DNA of 15,026 nucleotides from an uncultured Saprospiraceae bacterium (GCA_937894165.1 CALCSX010000135.1:1-15026); one strand, 5' to 3'; counted from the stretch's first letter, positions 6,136 to 14,123 are shown. The notes: generated from the letters alone by a model not told the origin. Numbers and translations: made by a program.

Positions 6136-6259
6136 GTCTCTGAAAAGAAAAGTTCGAGGACAAGGCTTTCGAAGTATTTGAATTCAGGAAGTTTATAGTG
6201 AATAAATGACTGATTCAAATACGAGAGTAACGCAGTAATTGGACTTTTCTTACAGAGAC
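6136..6259. repeat. 124-bp imperfect inverted repeat (MITE-like) abutting the receptor stop codon
   Basis: The ends GTCTCTGAAAAGAAAAGT (6136-6153) and ACTTTTCTTACAGAGAC (6243-6259) are reverse complements apart from one position and one extra base. Inside, GTATTTGAATTCAG (6174-6187) pairs with CTGATTCAAATAC (6210-6222), and TTTAT pairs with ATAAA around the centre. The whole can fold into one long hairpin. It starts directly at the TAA of the receptor gene. No coding capacity. It could be a non-autonomous mobile element or a repeated RNA structure. Confidence 0.55.
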
Positions 6260-8530
6260 TTAGAAAGTATAGCGAACATTTACTGCTATATTCCTCCCCG
6301 TCTGCAATATCCCAAAGGCCCTGTACAGTGACAAGTGATTGAGATAGGCCAAATCCAACAAATTCAACCCGCTAACATACAGATTCAACTTGTTCCCCGC
6401 CACATCAAAGGTGCTTCCAACGTTCATGCCCAACAGGTAATAGCCCTCCGTCGCATCCTCCAAGGGCGCCTCTCTGTTCTGATCGAAAATATAAGATCCT
6501 GAGATACTGAGGTAGGGTTGCTCGAAAACTCCCATGTTTTTTGCGGTCAAACTCACTTCCTGGTTCCATCGGAATGGCGGAATATAAGGCAAATAGGTCC
6601 CGTCAGAGGTCCTTTCGCCGATCACAGTGCTCAAAGAGGTAGATCCCGAAATCCAATTCAATGCTTTCGGGTGAATATCCAAGCCTATCTCTCCCCCATA
6701 CAACCTCGCATCATCCTGCTCATAGTTCCAAATCACCAAATCATCCATCATCTCCGTCGTCGGACTGAAGAAAATATAATTATTCACTTGGTTATAGAAA
6801 ACCTCTCCCGAAATGGAGAAATTGTCCTGTCTGAATCGCACGCCAAAGTCCGTTTGGATATTTTGCTCTCTTTCGAAATTGGCATTTCCGGCTTCGAAAC
6901 GATTGGTTCCCGGGTGTGGCCCGTTCGAGAATAACTCCGCCAAATCCGGCGCTCTAAAGCCCGAAGCGATATTCAAGCGAAATCTCCAAGTCTGAGAAGG
7001 CCTGAATGTCGCCCCCCCGCTGGCTGTCACCCCCTGAAAAGTACGTTCCAACATCCTGCTATCAGGAGCACCCGGCAATAAAAAGCCATAATCAACAAAA
7101 AGTGGCGCCGAAGCATCAGCCGTCACCTTTCTGATATCATAGCGAAGTCCCCCCTGTACCACCCAGGCAGATTTGTTATAATTGATCAATGCATAAATGG
7201 AATTGTCCGCTTTCGAAGCATCCGGCACTAATAACTCATTCGCATTCGTGTAATTCGTATTCGTCAAATGAAATCCCTGAACACCCACTATCGCTTCGAA
7301 TTCCTGCGACAAACTCTTGAAATATTTCATGTCGTACATGAAGTTTCTTTGCTCAAGACCTAAATCCACCCCTTCTAAATCACCTTCCACTTCCTTTCTG
7401 TAATTAATATGATAGCCAAAAGTAGCTTTGATCCTGTCCTGGCCCAAAAATATATTCGTCTCTGAATTGATAAAATGATCCGCTACATCCTGAAAAGGAA
7501 GCTGCAAAGTCCTGTCATTACGAGTGGTGACCAAAGCTTCCGGATTAGTTTCGTCTAAAATCCCCAATTCTTGTCTGAGATAAGTATAGCGAAGTTTCGT
7601 GTTTCCCCAAGGTTTTTGATAGCCGATCCCTGCCTTGATATTTTCTGTGTTGAATCTTGTATTTCCCACAGCATTTCCATTTCCGTCCATATAATCCGCA
7701 TGATTTTCCATTGCTCCCCGCAAGCTCCAGGTAAATCCACCCTCCGTAGCACCTCTTATTCCTGCCTCACCTCTCCAGCCCAAGCTATTGCTATAGCCTC
7801 TGGCGTTGACGTCACCCGTTATTTGCCCGGCCACTGCGTCAGCCTCCTCGATTAGATTCACTACCCCCGCCATTGCGCCCGAACCATAAATGATAGAGGC
7901 AGGACCCTTGATCAATTCCACGCTCGCTATCCCCGTCTCATTCATCCCCAAGCCGTGATCGGCCCCCCATTGCTGGTTCTCAAATCTAGCTCCTTGATAC
8001 AGCGAAAGTACCCTACTGAATGACAATCCTCGAATCACGGGCTTACTGATCCCCGGTCCGAGAGATATTTCATTCACACCCGGCACGCTGGTCAAAGCGC
8101 TCATCAAGCTGGGCGCCGGCGTCTTCAATAGATCATCTTTCCCTATCTTTTCTATCACTATCGGTGACGATTCCTTGCTCATCACATAAGCCGCAGAGAC
8201 GACCACTTCGTCGAAAAGAAGCGCACTTTCCTTCATTTCGATGACCAGATCTACCCCTTCCTCTCCCGGATTTATCTTTCTGATTTCAGTAGAGTATCCA
8301 AGGTAAGAAAACTGCAAAGTGAGCCTTCTTGCAGGCAAATCTGACAGTCGGAAACTACCGTTCACATCCGTCATCGTCCCCTTGCTCAACTCGGGAATGA
8401 ATAAACTCACGCCCACGAGCGGTTCTCCCGTCGCCCCATCGATCACCTTCCCTCTGATCTCGTTCATTTCATTAGCTGTCAACATTCCTACACACAGGAA
8501 CAGACACAAAAGCGTATTTAATATTCTCAT
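6260..8530 (-). CDS. TonB-dependent outer-membrane receptor, probably for a metal
   Basis: A 756-residue outer-membrane protein. It has a signal peptide (about 1-19, MRILNTLLCLFLCVGMLTA), then a carboxypeptidase-regulatory-like domain (about 23-98: RGKVIDGATGEPLVGVSLFI, then TMTDVNGSFRLSDLP). The plug (about 108-230) includes DEVVVSA, SVPGVNEISLGPGISKPVIR and VELIKGPASIIYGSGAMAGV. A 22-strand-type barrel follows and ends in the terminal phenylalanine of VRYTF, the outer-membrane assembly signal. The receptor takes up a ligand with energy from TonB-ExbBD. The preceding gene encodes a His-rich protein, and the plug segment GARFENQQWGADHGLG is of the type seen in ZnuD-like receptors, so zinc or another metal is the likely substrate (inference). 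The ATG before RILN follows an A-rich leader; an upstream in-frame ATG eight codons away is less likely. It is complete, with a higher G+C than the cassette genes. Confidence 0.85.
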   Translation of the reverse strand: MRILNTLLCLFLCVGMLTANEMNEIRGKVIDGATGEPLVGVSLFIPELSKGTMTDVNGSFRLSDLPARRLTLQFSYLGYSTEIRKINPGEEGVDLVIEMKESALLFDEVVVSAAYVMSKESSPIVIEKIGKDDLLKTPAPSLMSALTSVPGVNEISLGPGISKPVIRGLSFSRVLSLYQGARFENQQWGADHGLGMNETGIASVELIKGPASIIYGSGAMAGVVNLIEEADAVAGQITGDVNARGYSNSLGWRGEAGIRGATEGGFTWSLRGAMENHADYMDGNGNAVGNTRFNTENIKAGIGYQKPWGNTKLRYTYLRQELGILDETNPEALVTTRNDRTLQLPFQDVADHFINSETNIFLGQDRIKATFGYHINYRKEVEGDLEGVDLGLEQRNFMYDMKYFKSLSQEFEAIVGVQGFHLTNTNYTNANELLVPDASKADNSIYALINYNKSAWVVQGGLRYDIRKVTADASAPLFVDYGFLLPGAPDSRMLERTFQGVTASGGATFRPSQTWRFRLNIASGFRAPDLAELFSNGPHPGTNRFEAGNANFEREQNIQTDFGVRFRQDNFSISGEVFYNQVNNYIFFSPTTEMMDDLVIWNYEQDDARLYGGEIGLDIHPKALNWISGSTSLSTVIGERTSDGTYLPYIPPFRWNQEVSLTAKNMGVFEQPYLSISGSYIFDQNREAPLEDATEGYYLLGMNVGSTFDVAGNKLNLYVSGLNLLDLAYLNHLSLYRAFGILQTGRNIAVNVRYTF

Positions 8531-8603
8531 TATTATTTTATTTAGTATACACAATATTCACAGCACAAGCCTGTGATGCGATTTCCGAAAAAGTAAAATT
8601 TGT

Positions 8604-8966
8604 CTATACTAAAGAAGGAGGACCCCGCAGGTGGTAACTTAGGATCTGCGTGGAGTGAAAAGTTAAATTGTAAGAACTGACATGCTCCTCCTCAAGAATA
8701 TTAACGACAGACCAAGCGATGGCAGGCGTAAAGCTTTCGAAAAAGTGAGCATTCGTCACAAAATCTAGGAACACTATTTCAGCTTCAGAGTGGCTGTGAT
8801 CCGGCTTTTGATCGTCCTGAGGCGCGTAGGGGTGCGCGTGCGCGATGACCCGACCGTTATCTAGTTCATGAATATGCTGGAAAAATAGCGTATTCCCGAA
8901 CATCAGCAAGAGCAATGTCAGGAAAATGTGACTATATAAATGTGATTTTTCCCTAAAAATATTCAC
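8604..8966 (-). CDS. Small histidine-rich membrane-anchored protein, putative metal binder
   Basis: A 120-residue protein. Residues about 10-27 form a hydrophobic helix (LYSHIFLTLLLLMFGNTL), an anchor or uncleaved signal. Directly after it comes a His-rich stretch with HIHEL, AHAHPY and DHSHSE, suited to binding zinc or copper in the periplasm. The C-terminus ends RGPPSLV. Small proteins of this type sit upstream of TonB receptors in Bacteroidota. The receptor gene begins 73 bases downstream and is probably co-transcribed. The start is GTG at 8964-8966; the next in-frame ATG would lie inside the membrane helix. A metal-delivery or sensing role is inferred from composition and context only. 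No family name is recognised. Confidence 0.7.
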   Translation of the reverse strand: MNIFREKSHLYSHIFLTLLLLMFGNTLFFQHIHELDNGRVIAHAHPYAPQDDQKPDHSHSEAEIVFLDFVTNAHFFESFTPAIAWSVVNILEEEHVSSYNLTFHSTQILSYHLRGPPSLV

Positions 8967-9017
8967 GATCCCGTGCAGATTTTGGCTTAATTATTCGATG
9001 AATTCTCCAATCAAATG

Positions 9018-9050
9018 CAAATATCGGAATAAATCCATGTCATTTACAAA
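9018..9050 (-). promoter_or_regulatory. Candidate promoter of the His-rich protein/TonB receptor operon
   Basis: On the minus strand TTTG (9047-9050) is 21 bases before GATATTTG (9018-9025), seven of eight matches to TAnnTTTG; spacing is within the 17-23 range described for Bacteroidota. It lies about 50 bases before the GTG start. No metal-regulator operator is evident. Confidence 0.4.
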
Positions 9051-9109
9051 TTTTGGATGTAATTATCTTTCGGGAGGATAGAATTTGAAGAATAAAATTT
9101 TTTTTGGGC

Positions 9110-9770
9110 GTTCCCCTCATTTCTATTTCTGAGGAGACGTTGGATCCAACGTCTCTACCCTCAATCGAAACACAATTGAGGATAGGAATCGGGTCGGCGT
9201 GTTCCGGGGTCCGTTGCACTCCCGTCTATCCTCATGAGGTCGGACAGACCAGGCCCTCCACATGCCTAACGCGGGAGAGTAAGCCATCAAATCAAAATAT
9301 TATTTGGAATTCGACCTTTCTCGTGGTCCGAGAAACCTCAAATCCATATTTTATGCTTAAAAATGATTCGAAACAGTATTTTATTTCTATTTTGGTCATT
9401 ATTAATAGTCCTGTAGAGACGATGGATCCCAACGTCTCATTTCAACCGGCTCTCTTCGCCAATCTGCTACGCCAATCTGCGGCATCTGCGGGAGACACCT
9501 TTTCTCGTGGTTCGAAAATTTCTGTTCCTAATCCAACACAGACCATCTGCGAAAATCCGCGGAATCAGCGGGAGAAATCATTTTCTCGTGGTTCGAGAAT
9601 CTATTCTCTTCCTAATCCAACAGGGTCTTTCTGCGCAAATCTGCGGAATCTGCGGGAGACACAATTTCTCGTGGTTCGAGAATCGTAGAGACCTAGGATC
9701 TAACGTCTCTACTCATCTGGCGTTGGGCAGACCAAGATCTACACATTCCTATGACAGGAGATTTTAGGGG
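9110..9770. repeat. Repeat-rich intergenic block left of the AbiEi-like gene
   Basis: This non-coding block contains three copies of a palindrome whose half-site is GAGACGTTGGA: a perfect one at about 9130-9155, and imperfect ones at about 9415-9437 and 9686-9712. Two are followed by related text: GGACAGACCAGGCCCTCCAC at about 9241 and GGGCAGACCAAGATCTACAC at about 9723. Between them are three tandem units with a period of 80 and 84 bases, aligned at GGGAGA near 9490, 9570 and 9654. Each unit holds ATCTGCGG-type text, a TTCTCG palindrome and CCTAATCCAACA. The plus frame open over much of it is an artefact of the repeats. Confidence 0.6.
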
Positions 9771-10119
9771 GAGAAGAGGGTGGGGAATGGCGGGAGGAGG
9801 AATAATATTTGGAAATGGGGTCTTCTCCGAACACGAGAATTTGAATTTCAGGAGTATATTTTAAATTTCCGTATTCTCGTGGTTCGAAAGAGAAGATAAG
9901 TTGGGGAGATAAATTCTCGTGTTTCGAAATAATAGCTTCCATTTTCTTGTGTTCGAAATTCGCAGGAGTAATCTATAATTTTGTGTATAACAGGTAAATG
10001 GTAATGTTTCAAGTTGTGTAAGAGGCAAGATGGCTTTCTAAAAAAAATTATCAATTAGAATTGCATGTATCCAAAAATTAAATTATATTTTCATCCATTA
10101 CTTTCTCGAACCACGAGAA
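9317..10119. repeat. Left cluster of TTCTCG-TGGTT-CGAGAA palindromes
   Basis: Nine copies of a degenerate 17-base palindrome with a five-base centre: 9318-9334, 9502-9518, 9583-9599, 9666-9682, 9823-9839 (reverse orientation), 9874-9890, 9914-9929, 9944-9959 and 10103-10119 (reverse). The best copies read TTCTCGTGGTTCGAGAA. They occur only outside genes and stop before the promoter region of the gene at 10397. From 9770 to 10396 I see no gene; 10200-10390 is plain AT-rich leader. Confidence 0.65.
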
Positions 10120-10298
10120 AAAATCTATTAGGTCCTTTTCTGCCTCAACTTTTGAATGTATTCTTGGACCTCGAGAATTTACCCCAATCCCCCCCTTGAA
10201 CCCTTTAATTTGTTAAAATTTACAATTTTTTCGCCTTTTTTGAAAAATAGTTGATAAAATTTTATGGAATTTTGAACTTTTTTCGTCTAGTATATAGA

Positions 10299-10316
10299 GG
10301 AAAAGTATAAACTTCC
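10299..10316. promoter_or_regulatory. Pseudo-palindrome upstream of the AbiEi-like gene, candidate operator
   Basis: GGAAAAGTATAAACTTCC has matching GGAA/TTCC ends and a symmetric TATA centre, 12 of 18 positions symmetric, about 80 bases before the ATG. A winged-helix protein might use it for self-repression. Weak evidence; no clear TAnnTTTG box was found with it. Confidence 0.25.
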
Positions 10317-10396
10317 TTTAGGGTCACTCCAAATTATAGTCATGTTTATAGATTGGAATTGGAGATATTGAAATTTTAAAATCAGAATTAAAAATT

Positions 10397-11284
10397 ATGG
10401 TAGCCGTAATACAACAAATAATTCAAGCCTTTAACACTGATTATAATCAGAAATCCACTTTCGACTTGGAAGATCGCAAGACGGTAGGCTTTTTCTATGC
10501 AATGGGTCAGATTTACACATTAGTTTGGCTGTCTGAGCCTCGATTAGAAGACATAGAAAGGTTGATTAGGCTTCATGGCACGACGAATATAGTGTTATTT
10601 TGCAAAATTATTTATAGTACAGGCAGAGCCTTGCTGGAGCAGGAGGGAATCAGCTATCTGGAATGGAAAGGAAGAACTTTCTTTGTAGATGCACCTCCTG
10701 CTGCGAATGAGCTTAACAAGTATAAGAAAAACGGATTTGATCAGCGATTGAATGAATCCAGGATAAATTGCAAGACCGGTTCTGCAATTTTACTTGCATT
10801 GGCAAAAAATCCGGAGATATTGCAATTATCAGTGAGAGAGCAGGCTAACTACTTTAAAATATCTGACCAGACGATGTATTATTATCTGAGCCAATTTAAG
10901 AAAGCAGGGTATTTGGTGAAAGATGAAGAGGGCAAATGGGTGGTCAATATGAAGATGATAGATGAAGACAAGTTGATGGGGAATTTGGAGGCACGTGGGT
11001 GTAATCAGTTAAAAGCGGATTACAAAATTGAATGTGTTTTTACCAAACTGAAGCGATGTAAAAAATGGAAGGAGAAAGATTGGGGATGCAAATTTTTGGA
11101 CGAGCTAGGCCATTGTGAGAATATGGAATCCAAAATAGAGAGCGAGATAGCTAAAGGAGTATTTGTTTTTATTTCCCCTTATAACAGAGAATTATTTCCG
11201 GAATTTGAAAATAAATTCAGGTTAGATTTCAAGGCTTGGTATGCGAAGCGACAGATGGAGAGGTGGGCTGCTAACTTAGATTAA
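10397..11284 (+). CDS. AbiEi-like winged-helix protein with cysteine-rich C-terminus
   Basis: A 295-residue soluble protein and the only plus-strand gene here. Residues about 20-115 resemble the nuclease-fold N-domain of AbiEi-type antitoxin/regulator proteins: NIVLFCKIIYSTGRALLEQE followed by GISYLEWKGRTFFVD, where relatives have GINYLDxxGNAF. Residues about 127-195 are a winged helix: KTGSAILLALAKNP, SVREQANYFKISDQTMYYYL and AGYLVKDEEGKWVVN. The C-terminal part has four cysteines spaced CX7CX9CX8C (from IEC to GHC), perhaps a zinc or Fe-S site, which I do not know from this family. No toxin gene is adjacent on either side. The ATG follows the A-rich leader AGAATTAAAAATT. Dispersed palindromes flank the gene on both sides, so it may bind them, but that is only a hypothesis. 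Confidence 0.65.
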   Translation: MVAVIQQIIQAFNTDYNQKSTFDLEDRKTVGFFYAMGQIYTLVWLSEPRLEDIERLIRLHGTTNIVLFCKIIYSTGRALLEQEGISYLEWKGRTFFVDAPPAANELNKYKKNGFDQRLNESRINCKTGSAILLALAKNPEILQLSVREQANYFKISDQTMYYYLSQFKKAGYLVKDEEGKWVVNMKMIDEDKLMGNLEARGCNQLKADYKIECVFTKLKRCKKWKEKDWGCKFLDELGHCENMESKIESEIAKGVFVFISPYNRELFPEFENKFRLDFKAWYAKRQMERWAANLD

Positions 11285-11316
11285 GAAAATAATTTAAAAA
11301 TTTATGAGAATATTGA

Positions 11317-11344
11317 GGGCTGCCGGTTAATAGCGGGTTAGCCC
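11317..11344 (+). other. Hairpin downstream of the AbiEi-like gene
   Basis: GGGCT (11317-11321) pairs with AGCCC (11340-11344), with an inner CCG/CGG, 33 bases after the stop. A short GTTTTG follows rather than a U-run, so it may be a weak terminator or none. Stretch 11345-11560 holds nothing I can name apart from purine-rich, AT-rich DNA. Confidence 0.3.
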
Positions 11345-11563
11345 TGCGCTGTTTTGTGGAGAAAGGGGGAGGGAAAGAGAGTGCATTTCTGAAAAACTAT
11401 TCGAATTAATAAGGAGTGACGATCAATTAGGAAATGATTGGATGAATAGGGAGGAAATTGGAATTATTAAGATGGAGTGAAAATATAAAAAGGTGCATTT
11501 TTAGATTAAAATTGAACGTAGGAGGATAATTAAGACAATGTTAAGGAGAAGGGTGTGGATCTT

Positions 11564-12063
11564 TTCTCGTGTTTCGTGAATTGTATTTTCATGGGTTGAT
11601 TTTTTTCTCGTGTCTCGAAATTTAAAATGTTTGAAGGTACTTTTAAAACATACATTCTTGTCTTTTGAGAATTGAGGAGTACGTTTGGGTAATTTTTTCT
11701 CATGTTACGTGAAATACTCCAAGGCTGGTGTTAAATATTTCTCGTGTTTCGCGATTTTAATTTTTTTAGTTCAATAAGTGAATACAAATTCTCGTGTTTC
11801 GCGTATTCCTACTTCCAACCCTCTTACACCTAATCAAAAAACACCCCTTGAATTCATCAAAGGGCATCCTTATTATTTAGACTCGCCTAGAAAATTACTT
11901 ATTCCCACCCTTAAGATATCCACCTAAGGCTTTCACAGTAATAGGAGATCCGCACATTTTCACGTGGTTCGAGAATTCCTGTTCCTCTCCCGGATCCAAC
12001 ACAGATTCTCTACGTCAATCTGCGAAATCTGCGAGAGACCCCAAATTATCGTACCACGAGAAT
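11564..12063. repeat. Right cluster of TTCTCG palindromes and a fourth 80-bp-type unit
   Basis: Eight more degenerate copies of the palindrome: 11564-11580, 11605-11620, 11655-11671, 11697-11713, 11739-11755, 11789-11805, 11959-11975 and 12048-12063 (reverse). Here the centre is mostly TGTTT and the right arm has drifted (CGTGAA, CGCGAT), so symmetry is weaker than in the left cluster. At 11959-12063 a unit like those at 9490-9680 recurs: palindrome, GATCCAACACAGA, then AATCTGCGAAATCTGCGAGA and another palindrome. No gene is seen between 11285 and 12173. Confidence 0.6.
11838..11867 (-). terminator. Second terminator-like hairpin, copy of the hflC terminator
   Basis: On the minus strand ATGCCCTTTGA pairs with TCAAGGGGTGT (three G-U pairs), followed by TTTTT. 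The surrounding bases (CCTTATTATTTAG on the plus strand) match those around the terminator at 12100-12132, so this is a duplicate about 265 bases further on. No minus-strand gene ends between the two. Confidence 0.55.
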
Positions 12064-12099
12064 TGCCTATCCCCATCCCTTTCCCCACCCTCATAAATT

Positions 12100-12132
12100 A
12101 AAAAATGCCCCTTGAAAAAATTCAAAGGGCAT
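12100..12132 (-). terminator. Rho-independent terminator of the hflK-hflC operon
   Basis: On the minus strand ATGCCCTTTGAA pairs with TTCAAGGGGCAT (one G-U pair) around TTTT and is followed by TTTTTAA. It begins about 40 bases after the hflC stop, the usual place for an operon terminator. Confidence 0.8.
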
Positions 12133-12173
12133 CCTTATTTATTATCTAGCAACAAAAGTATTTAAATATAATT

Positions 12174-13109
12174 CTACTCGCCCGACTTCAACACTCTATA
12201 CAACTCACTATCCGTACTCAATATCATACTCGTCTTGTCATCAAAGGATTTCTCCAATGTCTCCAGCCCTCGTAGAAATCGATATAACTCCCTCGCCTGT
12301 GGACTTCGATTATAAGCCTTGGCATAAATGGCAGTGGCCTCAGCATCCGCTCCACCCTTTATTATTTCCGCTTCCCTGAATGCTTCTGATTGTATTTGCG
12401 CCAGATCACGCTCCTTATTACCCTGCGTTCTTCGTGCCTCACCCTGTCCCTCAGATCTAAACTTGTCTGCAATTCTGTTTCTCTCAGATATCATTCTCTC
12501 ATAAACATTATTCCTCACATCTTCGACATAGTTCATCCGCTTGAATCTGAAGTCCAAAATCTTGATGCCCAGATCTTCAGTTATGCTATTGGCTCTTTCA
12601 AGGACCATCTTTTCTATGGCACGTCGACCAACTTTGATCTCTTCCAAAATTTCTATTTCCTCCATGAAATCCTCCACAATTTCCGGCTCTCGGTTCGTAG
12701 ATCTCACGATATCCAACAAATCGTAACTTGCTACGGCATTCCTAGTCTCCCCATCGAGAATATCATCCAATCTGGTTTTACCTGATTTTTCATCTCTTAA
12801 TCGTATAAAAAACTGAAGTGGATCGGTAATTTGCCATCTGGCGTAAGTATCTACAAATATGTATTTCTTATCCTTGGTAGGCACCTGATTGGGGTCTCCA
12901 TCCCATTTCAAGTAGCGCTTGTCAAACAACTGCACTTTTTGAATGAAGGGAATCTTAAAATTAACGCCGGGCTCTACCCTTGGACCTCCCACAGGCTTCC
13001 CAAACTGAGTTACAATAGCTTGCTGTGTCTCATTAAGGATAAAAATAGTATTGGTCATTACAATGAATGCCAACAAAATAAGTATTGGTATTATAAATTT
13101 TTTGTTCAT
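12174..13109 (-). CDS. hflC: HflC-like SPFH-domain membrane protein (protease modulator)
   Basis: A 311-residue protein with one N-terminal membrane helix (about 4-22, KFIIPILILLAFIVMTNTIF). A band-7/SPFH domain follows (about 25-200: LNETQQAIVTQFGKPVGGP, PGVNFKIPFIQKVQLFDKR, DTYARWQITDPLQFFIRL). Then comes a charged coiled coil (about 205-270: ERNRIADKFRSEGQGEARR, then AQIQSEAFREAEIIKGGADA). The end ELYRFLRGLETLEKSF is typical of HflC. With HflK it forms a large cage around the membrane protease FtsH and limits access of membrane substrates. The ATG at 13107-13109 follows the hflK stop by one base; a longer frame from a TTG inside hflK is unlikely. Length is normal for the family. Confidence 0.9.
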   Translation of the reverse strand: MNKKFIIPILILLAFIVMTNTIFILNETQQAIVTQFGKPVGGPRVEPGVNFKIPFIQKVQLFDKRYLKWDGDPNQVPTKDKKYIFVDTYARWQITDPLQFFIRLRDEKSGKTRLDDILDGETRNAVASYDLLDIVRSTNREPEIVEDFMEEIEILEEIKVGRRAIEKMVLERANSITEDLGIKILDFRFKRMNYVEDVRNNVYERMISERNRIADKFRSEGQGEARRTQGNKERDLAQIQSEAFREAEIIKGGADAEATAIYAKAYNRSPQARELYRFLRGLETLEKSFDDKTSMILSTDSELYRVLKSGE

Positions 13110-13110
13110 C

Positions 13111-14091
13111 TTATTGTGATTTTTTATTGTCAAAGTTCAGCATTGGCAACAAATTGGTGTTGTCCTCATCCACTATAATCTTATTCCCAAGCTTGGGAAT
13201 AATTTCCTCCATGGTTTCGTAATAAAGCCTCTTTTTCGTTACCTCCGGCGCTTTGATATATTCTTCATACAATGCATTAAATCTTTCAGATTCCCCTTTC
13301 GCTGTATTCACCCTATTTAAAGCATATCCTTCTGCTAATTGAATCGTTTCGTCAGCTTCCCCGCGCGCTCTTGGGATAATTCTATTGTATTCCGATTCTG
13401 CCTGATTGATTAATGTTTCCTTTTCCTGCTGTGCCTGATTGACAGCATTGAAGGAAGGCTTTACCAATTCCGGAGGATTAACATCCTGCAGAACCACTTG
13501 ATCGATGCGAATTCCATTTTCATATTCGGCACACATTTCTTGAAGTAAAACCTCTACAGAAGAAGCCACCTCTTGTCGACCTACAGTGATGATTTCATTG
13601 ACCGTCCTATCACCCACCACTTTACGAACGGCGGATTCAGACATGTCTCGTAAGGCATCTTCGGCATCCCTTACTCTAAACAGATAATTGTAGGAATCCA
13701 CAATTCGATACTGTACTACCCATTCCACATCCGCCAAATTAAGGTCGCCTGTCAGCATCAATGATTCATCCGTATAATTCGTTTTGGCATATTCAGTACG
13801 GGAAGAATTGTTGGATACAGTTCTGAACCCAAATTCTTGTTTCAATTGCCTTTGTACCGGAATTTTATACAATTTTTCGATGCCATAGGGCAATGTGAAG
13901 TTAAGACCCGGATCTAGTTTTCGACTGTATTTTCCCAGATTAATGACCACTCCCTCTTCCTCCGGTCCAATGATATGGATGGAAGTAAGAAGAGCAGGAA
14001 TGATTAAAATGGCGAGAAGGATCTTATTTCTATACTTCTTTAACAGAAATATATAGTATTGCGGATCCTGATTATTGAATCGTTCTTGCAT
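13111..14091 (-). CDS. hflK: HflK-like SPFH-domain membrane protein (protease modulator)
   Basis: A 326-residue protein with a short cytoplasmic N-terminus and a membrane helix at about 24-42 (ILLAILIIPALLTSIHII). The SPFH domain (about 43-215) contains PEEEGVVINLGKYSRKLDPG, LNFTLPYGIEKLYKIPVQ, VEWVVQYRIVDSYNYLFRV and SAVRKVVGDRTVNEIITVG. A coiled coil follows (about 216-285: NQAQQEKETLINQAESEYNR, then GEADETIQLAEGYALNRV). The segment VVLQDVNPPELVKPSFNAV is characteristic of HflK. It lacks the long Gly-rich N-terminal extension of the Enterobacteria protein, as is usual in other phyla. It is first in the operon, with hflC starting one base after its stop. Its role is with HflC in the FtsH-associated complex of the inner membrane. 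Confidence 0.9.
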   Translation of the reverse strand: MQERFNNQDPQYYIFLLKKYRNKILLAILIIPALLTSIHIIGPEEEGVVINLGKYSRKLDPGLNFTLPYGIEKLYKIPVQRQLKQEFGFRTVSNNSSRTEYAKTNYTDESLMLTGDLNLADVEWVVQYRIVDSYNYLFRVRDAEDALRDMSESAVRKVVGDRTVNEIITVGRQEVASSVEVLLQEMCAEYENGIRIDQVVLQDVNPPELVKPSFNAVNQAQQEKETLINQAESEYNRIIPRARGEADETIQLAEGYALNRVNTAKGESERFNALYEEYIKAPEVTKKRLYYETMEEIIPKLGNKIIVDEDNTNLLPMLNFDNKKSQ

Positions 14092-14123
14092 AAATAATTA
14101 TTTTTTATCTAATTGTTATTGCT

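Noticed and set aside
9104..9688. Long open frame on the plus strand
   Set aside because: It runs through palindromes and tandem repeats, its protein simply repeats the repeat units, and no leader or family supports it.
9317..12063. CRISPR array
   Set aside because: Spacing is irregular, copies occur in both orientations and are degenerate, a gene lies in the middle, and no cas gene is seen.
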